NCBI GenBank assembly: GCA_003561595.1
Contig: PWWF01000154.1
Location: 1-12,998, forward strand
Source: Paracoccaceae bacterium
Lineage (GTDB): Bacteria > Pseudomonadota > Alphaproteobacteria > Rhodobacterales > Rhodobacteraceae
Reading direction: 5' to 3'
DNA: 12,998 bases
The notes under the pieces were generated by a model. That model worked only from the letters and a program-made list of their open reading frames with translations, was not told where the DNA came from and searched no databases. Shown here piece by piece: positions 7,697-12,998 of the stretch (position 1 is the stretch's first letter; the number at the start of each line of letters is the position of its first letter). Made by a program: the position numbers and the translations under genes.

Positions 7697-8701
7697 ATGC
7701 AGACCGACGCCCCGCTGATCCCCCGCCCCGAGGGGCTGTATTGCCCCGAGGGGGATTTCCATATCGACCCCGTGCGCCCGGTCGCGCGGGCGCTCATCAC
7801 CCATGGCCATGCCGATCACGCCCGCGCAGGCCATGGCGCGGTCATGGCAACACGCCAGACGCTCGATATCATGGCGCTGCGCTATGGCGCGGATTTCGCC
7901 GGCAGCCGCCAGATCGCCGATGGCCCCACGCGCATCAACGGGGTGACAGTCGCGTTTCACCCCGCGGGCCATGTGCTGGGCTCGGCCCAGATCGCGCTGA
8001 GCACAGGCGGCCAGCGCATCACCATCACCGGCGATTACACCCGCACCCCAAACGCTGCCTGCGCGCCGTGGGAAGCTGTGCCCTGCGACATTCTCGTGAC
8101 CGAGGCGACCTTTGCCCTGCCGGTCTTTCGCCACCCCGACCCGATGGAGGAGATCGCGAAACTGCTCGCCTCTGTCCGCGCATTCCCGGACCGGGCGCAT
8201 CTGATCGGCGCCTATGCGCTGGGCAAGGCGCAGCGGGTCATCATGCTGTTGCGCGCGGCTGGCTATGACGCGCCCATCTACATCCACGGCGCGCTCACGA
8301 AGCTGTGCGACTATCACATCACCCAAGGCGTCGCGCTGGGCGATCTGCGCCCCGCGACCGTGGCGCGCGGGCGCAAGGGTGATTTTGCGGGCGCCATCAT
8401 CCTCGCCCCGCCCTCGGCCTTTGCCGCGACCTGGGCGCAGCGCTTTCCCGACCCGGTGATTGCCTTCGCCTCGGGCTGGATGCAGGTGCGCGCGCGGGCG
8501 CGGCAGCGCGGCGTGGAATTGCCGCTGGTGATTTCCGATCACGTGGACTGGCCGCAACTGACCCAGACCATCACCGAATTGAACCCGGCAGAAACCTGGG
8601 TCACCCATGGCCGCGAGGATGCGATCCTGCGCTGGTGCGCGCTGGAAGGGCGCTCCGCCCGCCCCCTCGCGCTGGTGGGGTATGAGGATGAACCCGAATG
8701 A
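7697..8701 (+). CDS. Ligase-associated DNA exonuclease, metallo-beta-lactamase fold
   Basis: The product is 334 residues. The zinc-binding HxHxDH motif is intact (THGHADH: His36, His38, Asp40, His41). Further candidate ligands are His92 in HPAGHVLG, Asp113 in TGDY, and His282 and His304 in the C-terminal part (SDHVDW, VTHGR). This pattern fits the mRNA 3'-end processing factor-like family that is encoded next to bacterial ATP-dependent ligases and annotated as a ligase-associated exonuclease. It is expected to trim DNA ends for the ligase. Its last four bases overlap the ligase start (ATGA), so the two are translationally coupled. The start at 7697 is the first ATG after an in-frame stop nine bases upstream. 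The Shine-Dalgarno sequence is weak, so expression may be low. Confidence 0.9.
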   Translation: MQTDAPLIPRPEGLYCPEGDFHIDPVRPVARALITHGHADHARAGHGAVMATRQTLDIMALRYGADFAGSRQIADGPTRINGVTVAFHPAGHVLGSAQIALSTGGQRITITGDYTRTPNAACAPWEAVPCDILVTEATFALPVFRHPDPMEEIAKLLASVRAFPDRAHLIGAYALGKAQRVIMLLRAAGYDAPIYIHGALTKLCDYHITQGVALGDLRPATVARGRKGDFAGAIILAPPSAFAATWAQRFPDPVIAFASGWMQVRARARQRGVELPLVISDHVDWPQLTQTITELNPAETWVTHGREDAILRWCALEGRSARPLALVGYEDEPE

Positions 8702-10260
8702 TCGCCGGTTTCGCCGAATTGCTGGAGCGTCTGGCCTTTACCCCGCAGCGCAAGCGCAAGCTGGCGCATCTGGTGCAGTTCTTCGCCACCCGCCCCGACC
8801 CCGAACGCGGGCTGGCGCTGGCCGCGCTGACGGGCGATCTGGAATTGCGCAGCGTCACCCCCTCTATGCTGCGCGAGATGGTGCGCGCCCGCGTCGATGC
8901 CGAACTCTTCGCCATCAGCTATGATTTCGTCGGCGATCTGGCCGAAACCATCGCGCTGATCTGGCCGGGGCAGGGGGCCGAGAGCAATGCGATCCTGCCC
9001 GATCTGGTGGCCGAGTTGCAGGTGACCAGGAAAGCCGACCTGCCTGCGCGCATCGCCACACGCCTTGACCAGATGCGCCCGACCGAACGCTATGCCTATC
9101 TCAAACTCGCGACCGGGGGGCTGCGCGTGGGCGTGTCGGCGCGGCTGGCCCGGCAGGCGCTGGCGGAATTCGGCGCGATCGATCTGACAGAGGTCGAGGA
9201 GATCTGGCACGGCCTGACCCCGCCCTATACCGAATTGTTCGCCTGGGCCGAGGGCGGGGAAAAACCCGTCTCTGCCGCCCGCGCGCCGTTTCGCCCGGTC
9301 ATGCTGTCCACGCCCACGGATCTGGACGCGCTGCGCCCGCTGGACCCCGCCGCCTATCTCGCCGAATGGAAATGGGACGGCATCCGCGTGCAGGCCGTGG
9401 CTGAAGGCGGCACACGCAAGCTCTATTCCCGCACTGGCGATGATATCTCGGCGGCCTTCCCCGATATCGTCGCCGCGATGGAATTCGAAGGCGCGCTTGA
9501 TGGCGAATTGCTGGTGCGGCGCGGGGATCAGGTCGCCCCCTTCAACGATCTGCAAACGCGGCTGGGGCGCAAGACGGTCAGCCGCAAGATGCTGGGCAGC
9601 CATCCGGCGGCGCTGCGGCTTTACGATGTGATGCTGTGGGACGGGGCCGACCTGCGCGACCAGCCGCTCAGTCACCGCCGCGCGGTTCTGGAACGCGCCG
9701 TCGCGACACTCGATCCTGCGCGCATGGACCTCTCGGCCCTCTTGCCCTTTGACAATTGGGACGCGCTCGCCGCCCTGCGCGCCGACCCGCCCGAGGCGGT
9801 GATCGAGGGGCTGATGATCAAGCATCGCGACAGCCCCTATCTGGCAGGCCGCATCAAGGGGCATTGGTTCAAATGGAAGCGCGATCCCATGCTGGTCGAT
9901 GCCGTGCTGCTCTATGCCCAGCGCGGGCATGGCAAACGCTCGGGCTATTATTCCGATTTCACCTTTGGCCTGTGGGATGGCGACCAGCTTGTGCCCGTGG
10001 GCAAGGCGTATTTCGGCTTTACCGATGCCGAATTGCGCGATCTGGACCGTTTCGTGCGCAACAACACAGTGGACCGCTTCGGCCCCGTCCGCGCGGTCGC
10101 ACCCACCAGGGTGGTCGAGGTCGCGTTCGAAGGGCTCAACCGCTCCACGCGCCACAAATCCGGGGTCGCGATGCGCTTTCCCCGCATCTCGCGCCTGCGC
10201 GACGACAAGCCCGCGTCCGAGGCCGATCGCCTGACCAGTTTGCTGAACCTGTTGCCCTGA
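8698..10260 (+). CDS. ATP-dependent DNA ligase (cisplatin-damage-response type)
   Basis: This 520-residue protein seals DNA nicks through a lysine-AMP intermediate. Residues about 1-190 form the N-terminal DNA-binding region. The nucleotidyltransferase domain starts near 200 with motif I EWKWDGIR, where Lys225 is the adenylated lysine. Motif III is LYSRTGDDI (242-250). An acidic LDGE follows at 268-270. Motif IV is EGLMIKH (370-376) and motif V is WFKWKRD (390-396). The OB-fold domain runs from about 400 and has the motif VEVAFEGLNRSTRHKSG near 473-489. All catalytic motifs are intact. It resembles the ligase family encoded together with the MBL exonuclease, a large helicase and a phosphoesterase; only the exonuclease is present here. 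It acts in repair and is not the NAD-dependent replicative LigA. Confidence 0.93.
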   Translation: MIAGFAELLERLAFTPQRKRKLAHLVQFFATRPDPERGLALAALTGDLELRSVTPSMLREMVRARVDAELFAISYDFVGDLAETIALIWPGQGAESNAILPDLVAELQVTRKADLPARIATRLDQMRPTERYAYLKLATGGLRVGVSARLARQALAEFGAIDLTEVEEIWHGLTPPYTELFAWAEGGEKPVSAARAPFRPVMLSTPTDLDALRPLDPAAYLAEWKWDGIRVQAVAEGGTRKLYSRTGDDISAAFPDIVAAMEFEGALDGELLVRRGDQVAPFNDLQTRLGRKTVSRKMLGSHPAALRLYDVMLWDGADLRDQPLSHRRAVLERAVATLDPARMDLSALLPFDNWDALAALRADPPEAVIEGLMIKHRDSPYLAGRIKGHWFKWKRDPMLVDAVLLYAQRGHGKRSGYYSDFTFGLWDGDQLVPVGKAYFGFTDAELRDLDRFVRNNTVDRFGPVRAVAPTRVVEVAFEGLNRSTRHKSGVAMRFPRISRLRDDKPASEADRLTSLLNLLP

Positions 10261-10294
10261 GCGCGCCGCTTTCCTATCGTGCCTGAGCGTCGGG

Positions 10295-10315
10295 GGGTGG
10301 ATTTACAAGCCACCC
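10295..10315 (+). other. Short stem-loop after the ligase gene
   Basis: GGGTGG (10295-10300) pairs with CCACCC (10310-10315) around a 9-nt loop, 34 bases after the ligase stop. There is no T-run, so this is at best a weak or Rho-assisted terminator. It may isolate gap from the repair genes. Confidence 0.35.
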
Positions 10316-10343
10316 GCGCCCCGATATGAACAGTGCAGACGCA

Positions 10344-10357
10344 TGTTAGCGGTAACT
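10344..10357 (+). promoter_or_regulatory. Candidate LacI-family (CceR-like) operator upstream of gap
   Basis: The sequence TGTTAGCGGTAACT is a near-palindrome with the central CG typical of LacI-family operators. It fits, as I remember it, the TGTTANCGNTAACA motif of the Rhodobacter central-carbon regulator CceR, with one mismatch at the last base. It lies about 44-57 bases before the gap ATG, where a promoter is expected. It is nested in a wider inverted repeat, GTGCAG (10333-10338) with CTGCAC (10356-10361). The regulator is not in the window; the assignment is inferred from motif memory and gene context. Confidence 0.5.
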
Positions 10358-10400
10358 GCACGCCGCGCCCGGACCAAGTAATCTGAAGGAGAGGGACCTG

Positions 10401-11402
10401 ATGACTGTCAAGCTTGCCATCAACGGCTTTGGCCGGATCGGGCGCAATGTCCTGCGCGCGATGATCGAACTGAACCGCACCGATATCGAGATCGTGGCGA
10501 TCAACGATCTGGGCCCGGTGGACTATAACGCCCATCTGCTGGAATTCGATTCGGTCCATGGCCGCTTTCCCGGCACGGTGACATGCGGCGAGGACTGGAT
10601 CGATGTCGGGCGCGGCAAGATCCGCGCCACCGCCATCCGCACGCCCGAGGATCTGCCCTGGGGCGATGTCGATATCGCGCTGGAATGCTCGGGCGTGTTC
10701 AATGCGCGCGACAAGGCGGCGCTGCATCTGAAGAACGGATCGAAACGCGTGCTCGTGTCGGCCCCGGCCTCGGGGGCCGACAAGACAGTGGTTTACGGCG
10801 TCAACCATGATGTGCTGACCGCAGAAGATACCATCGTGTCGAACGCGTCCTGCACGACGAACTGCCTCGCCCCCGTGGCCAAGGCGCTGAATGACGCGGT
10901 GGGCATCACCCGCGGGTTCATGACGACGATCCACAGCTACACGGGCGATCAGCCCACGCTGGATACGATGCACAAGGACCTCTACCGCGCGCGCGCCGCA
11001 GCGCTCAGCATGATCCCCACCTCGACCGGGGCGGCCAAGGCGGTGGGGCTGGTGCTGCCGGAACTGGCGGGCAAGCTGGACGGTGTGGCGCTGCGCGTGC
11101 CCACGCCCAATGTCTCTGCCGTCGATCTGGTATTCGAGGCCGCGCGCGACACCACCGCAGATGAGGTCAACGCCGCCATCCGCGCCGCCGCCGATGGCCC
11201 GATGAAAGGCGTGCTGGGCTATACGGATCGCAAGAATGTGTCGGTCGATTTCAACCATGATCCGCATTCCTCGGTCTTTCACACGCTCGAGACCAAGGTG
11301 ATGGAAGGGCGGATGGTGCGCATCCTGTCCTGGTATGACAATGAATGGGGCTTTTCCTGCCGGATGCTCGACACGGCGGCAGTCATGGCCGCGCAGCGCT
11401 GA
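10401..11402 (+). CDS. gap: Glyceraldehyde-3-phosphate dehydrogenase, type I
   Basis: The product is 333 residues, the full family length. It interconverts glyceraldehyde 3-phosphate and 1,3-bisphosphoglycerate in glycolysis, gluconeogenesis and, if present, the Calvin cycle. INGFGRIGR (7-15) is the dinucleotide-binding start. The active-site block SNASCTTNCLAP gives the catalytic Cys151, and His178 in TIHSYTGDQ is its base partner. The C-terminus has WYDNEWGFSCRM. The S-loop (HKDLYRARAAALSMIPTSTG) is shared with the alphaproteobacterial and cyanobacterial/plastid branch. Cofactor preference cannot be fixed from sequence alone: the acidic INDLG loop (34-38) points to NAD, and the T-M pair at 189-190 is neither the classic NAD (L-P) nor NADP (A-S) pair. 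A strong AAGGAGAGGG precedes the ATG. rpe follows, separated by a hairpin. Confidence 0.96.
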   Translation: MTVKLAINGFGRIGRNVLRAMIELNRTDIEIVAINDLGPVDYNAHLLEFDSVHGRFPGTVTCGEDWIDVGRGKIRATAIRTPEDLPWGDVDIALECSGVFNARDKAALHLKNGSKRVLVSAPASGADKTVVYGVNHDVLTAEDTIVSNASCTTNCLAPVAKALNDAVGITRGFMTTIHSYTGDQPTLDTMHKDLYRARAAALSMIPTSTGAAKAVGLVLPELAGKLDGVALRVPTPNVSAVDLVFEAARDTTADEVNAAIRAAADGPMKGVLGYTDRKNVSVDFNHDPHSSVFHTLETKVMEGRMVRILSWYDNEWGFSCRMLDTAAVMAAQR

Positions 11403-11417
11403 TGGGGTTTGCAGCCC

Positions 11418-11450
11418 GCGTCAGACCGGGTATGCCCCCGGTCATGACGC
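11418..11450 (+). other. gap-rpe intercistronic stem-loop
   Basis: GCGTCAGACCGGG (11418-11430) pairs with CCCGGTC (11437-11443) and TGACGC (11445-11450). This gives 13 base pairs with a single bulged A at 11444 and a 6-nt loop. There is no T-tract. The rpe ribosome-binding site starts about five bases downstream. It probably sets a processing or decay boundary between gap and rpe, or tunes rpe translation; this role is inferred. Confidence 0.65.
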
Positions 11451-11469
11451 AGCCAAGGGGGCACAAGCG

Positions 11470-12159
11470 ATGGGCTTTGACCGCAAGATCAGGATTGCAC
11501 CGTCGATCCTGTCGGCAGATTTCGCCGATTTCGGGCGCGAGATCCGCGCGATAGAGGCGCAGGGCGCCGATTGGGTGCATGTCGATGTGATGGACGGGCA
11601 TTTCGTGCCCAACCTGACCTTCGGCCCGCCCGCTGTCGCCGCCTTTCGCCGCCATGTGCAGACGGTCATGGACGTGCATCTGATGATCGCGCCGGTGGAC
11701 CCCTATATCGACGCCTATGCGCAGGCCGGCGCCGATATCCTGACCGCGCATGTCGAGGCCGGGCCCCATATCCACCGCACGCTACAGGCGATCCGGGCTG
11801 CGGGCATGAAAGCGGGGGTCGCGCTGAACCCCGGCACCCCGGCCGAATCGGTGGCGCATCTGCTGGACATGGTCGATCTGGTCTGCGTGATGACGGTCAA
11901 TCCCGGCTTTGGCGGGCAGAGCTTCATCGACCTGCGGGGCAAGATCCGCGCGCTGCGCACCATGATCGGTGACCGCCCCATCCATATCCAGATCGATGGC
12001 GGGGTGACGCCGCAGACCGCACCCCTGGTCGCGCAGGCGGGGGCGGATGTGCTGGTCGCGGGTTCTGCCGTGTTCAAGGGCGGCTCGGTTGACAGCCCCG
12101 AGGTCTATGGGTCCAATATCCGGGCCATCCGCGTGGCCGCCGAAGGCATTGTTGTCTGA
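11470..12159 (+). CDS. rpe: Ribulose-phosphate 3-epimerase
   Basis: The product is a 229-residue TIM barrel, the normal family size. It interconverts ribulose 5-phosphate and xylulose 5-phosphate in the pentose phosphate and Calvin cycles. IAPSILSADF (9-18) is the family N-terminus. WVHVDVMDG gives metal ligand His37 and catalytic Asp39. DVHLMI gives His70. The phosphate loops are VNPGFGGQ (143-150) and IDGGV (175-179, with catalytic Asp176), and VAGSAVF follows. The start at 11470 is supported by AAGGGGGC upstream and by the family N-terminus. The frame is open upstream, but that extension runs into gap. The xylulose 5-phosphate branch and gap together handle triose and pentose phosphates. 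A location outside a cbb operon suggests a housekeeping copy. Confidence 0.96.
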   Translation: MGFDRKIRIAPSILSADFADFGREIRAIEAQGADWVHVDVMDGHFVPNLTFGPPAVAAFRRHVQTVMDVHLMIAPVDPYIDAYAQAGADILTAHVEAGPHIHRTLQAIRAAGMKAGVALNPGTPAESVAHLLDMVDLVCVMTVNPGFGGQSFIDLRGKIRALRTMIGDRPIHIQIDGGVTPQTAPLVAQAGADVLVAGSAVFKGGSVDSPEVYGSNIRAIRVAAEGIVV

Positions 12160-12193
12160 CGCCACGCCAATCGCCACGACAAGGAGGTCCCCC

Positions 12194-12748
12194 ATGGCCG
12201 CGACACCCCCCGTTTGCGATTTCGGCTGGAAAGCCCCGGATTTCACCCTGCCCGCGACCGATGGCCGAACCTATGCGCTGTCCGATGTCGCGGGGCCCAG
12301 GGGCACGCTGGTCATGTTCATCTGCAACCATTGCCCCTATGTGCTGGCCGTGCTGGACCGTATCCTGCGCGATGCGCGCGATCTGCAGGCGATGGGCGTC
12401 GGCGTCGCGGCGATCTGCTCGAACGATGCCACGACCCACCCGGATGACAGTTTCGACAACATGCGCGCCATGGCGGAAAAGCATGGCTTCCCCTTTCCCT
12501 ATCTGCATGACGAAAGCCAGGATGTCGCGCGCGCCTGGGGCGCGGCCTGCACGCCCGATTTCTTTGGCCTGAACGCAGACGGCGCGCTGCAATATCGCGG
12601 GCGGCTGGATGCCTCGGGGCGCAACCCCGCCCCAGAGGGCGCAGACCGTGAGTTGTTCGAAGCGATGCGCCTGATCGCCGAGAGGGGCGAGGGGCCGCGC
12701 GATCAGACCCCCTCCATGGGGTGTTCGATCAAGTGGAAAGCGGCGTGA
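12194..12748 (+). CDS. Thioredoxin-fold protein, AhpC/TSA-like
   Basis: This 184-residue protein has no signal peptide and is probably cytoplasmic. APDFTLPATDG (14-24) starts a peroxiredoxin/thioredoxin-like domain. MFICNHCPYV (41-50) holds a CxxC pair, Cys44 and Cys47, and CTPDFF gives the cis-proline Pro121. A further Cys177 lies in the C-terminal SMGCSIKW motif, which I recall from the 'thioredoxin family protein' group of proteobacteria. Activity is probably thiol-disulfide exchange or peroxide reduction; the substrate is unknown. The ribosome-binding site AAGGAGGT (12181-12188) is a full match to the 16S tail, so strong translation is likely. It follows rpe by 34 bases and may be in the same transcript. 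Reversed Pho-like heptamers begin at its stop codon. Confidence 0.82.
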   Translation: MAATPPVCDFGWKAPDFTLPATDGRTYALSDVAGPRGTLVMFICNHCPYVLAVLDRILRDARDLQAMGVGVAAICSNDATTHPDDSFDNMRAMAEKHGFPFPYLHDESQDVARAWGAACTPDFFGLNADGALQYRGRLDASGRNPAPEGADRELFEAMRLIAERGEGPRDQTPSMGCSIKWKAA

Positions 12749-12964
12749 CAGAGGCACATGCAGAATGTGACAGCGTTGCAGCATGTCATGGCCAGAATGG
12801 CCCCGCACCGCGGGTCTGACCGTGCGCGGCTGCACATGCCGCATCCCGGCGCCTGCGCTGGGTAGCATCTCGGCAGCCGCTGTCACATAACTGTTTTGGA
12901 ACTGTCACAGAAACGATCTACAAGCGCGCGAGAGACTGTCATCTGAACATTGGGTGCCGCCCGA
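12749..12964. other. 216-base non-coding stretch with regulatory repeats
   Basis: No credible gene is seen. It holds small hairpins at 12790-12802 (GGCCA/TGGCC) and 12826-12842 (GCGGC/GCCGC), a reversed pair of CTGTCAC heptamers starting at the upstream stop codon, and the forward Pho-like repeats listed separately. I find no convincing terminator for the upstream gene. Confidence 0.6.
12880..12908 (+). promoter_or_regulatory. Candidate Pho box (PhoB-type direct repeats)
   Basis: Three heptamers begin at 12880 (CTGTCAC), 12891 (CTGTTTT) and 12902 (CTGTCAC), each separated by 4 AT-rich or purine bases, an exact 11-base period. This is the spacing and sequence of PhoB-binding direct repeats (CTGTCAT-type). 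A possible -10-like element is near 12914-12920. The next start codon is 56 bases downstream. The repeats are seen in the sequence; PhoB binding is inferred. Confidence 0.62.
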
Positions 12965-12998
12965 ATGCCGAATATCCGTCCTGCGACGCTGATCGCCG
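12965..12998 (+). CDS. Possible start of an unidentified gene, cut by the window end
   Basis: An ATG at 12965 opens the frame MPNIRPATLIA to the end of the window, with an in-frame stop at 12944. No clear Shine-Dalgarno sequence is present. It lies 56 bases downstream of the Pho-like repeats, so a phosphate-starvation gene (transport, phosphatase or lipid remodelling) is plausible. Eleven residues are too few to name it, and the true start could be beyond the window. Confidence 0.3.
   Translation, partial: MPNIRPATLIA

Noticed and set aside
6293..8608. A 771-residue minus-strand open frame spanning dxs, the HhH protein gene and the exonuclease.
   Set aside because: It crosses three well-supported + strand genes and their spacers, has shadow-type composition and no recognisable domain. 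Long antisense frames are expected at this GC content.
8539..11282. Two long minus-strand frames over the DNA ligase and gap.
   Set aside because: Both lie opposite genes with intact catalytic motifs, and neither shows a motif or ribosome-binding site.
11335..11469. Upstream extension of the rpe frame into the end of gap.
   Set aside because: It overlaps gap and covers the stem-loop. The family N-terminus and AAGGGGG support 11470.
12047..12193. Upstream extension of the thioredoxin-like frame into rpe.
   Set aside because: AAGGAGGT at 12181-12188 and the start of the domain support 12194.

Overview
The window is GC-rich DNA from a purple non-sulfur or aerobic anoxygenic phototrophic alphaproteobacterium. 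The evidence is a bacteriochlorophyll a/puf superoperon containing pufQ and, after pufM, a PufX-type gene instead of a pufC cytochrome gene. PufX is known only from the Rhodobacter/Rhodobaca part of the Rhodobacteraceae, so I place the organism there. The genus is not determined. All convincing genes lie on the + strand.

Positions 1-4955 hold the end of the photosynthesis superoperon: bchY (3' part), bchZ, pufQ, pufB, pufA, pufL, pufM and pufX. BchY and BchZ are the catalytic subunits of chlorophyllide a reductase. PufQ supports bacteriochlorophyll supply. PufB and PufA build the LH1 antenna, PufL and PufM the reaction-centre core, and PufX shapes the LH1 ring. Coding regions are tightly packed (1-bp bchY/bchZ and 8-bp pufL/pufM overlaps). 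The two roomy gaps on either side of pufBA contain perfect or near-perfect stem-loops, which fits the known segmental stability of puf mRNA. A run of five hairpins follows pufX, ending in an intrinsic terminator.

Positions 4956-7627 hold dxs (the first enzyme of the MEP isoprenoid pathway, which supplies carotenoids and the bacteriochlorophyll tail) and a small two-helix membrane protein with a cytoplasmic helix-hairpin-helix-like domain. Positions 7697-10260 hold a translationally coupled DNA-repair pair: a metallo-beta-lactamase-fold ligase-associated exonuclease and an ATP-dependent DNA ligase. The usual helicase and phosphoesterase partners are not in the window.

Positions 10261-12748 hold central carbon genes: gap (GAPDH) and rpe (ribulose-phosphate 3-epimerase), followed by a thioredoxin-fold protein. 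A LacI-type palindrome resembling the CceR operator lies before gap, and a strong stem-loop separates gap from rpe. The right end (12749-12998) is regulatory: heptamers with Pho-box spacing precede what may be the start of another gene cut by the window edge.

I see no mobile element, CRISPR array, tRNA or rRNA. Most of the window is a recognisable photosynthesis and housekeeping region, and no wholly new system is evident. The observations most worth checking are the divergent PufX with a glycine-zipper helix, the Pho-like repeats at the right edge, the gap operator and the intercistronic hairpins.
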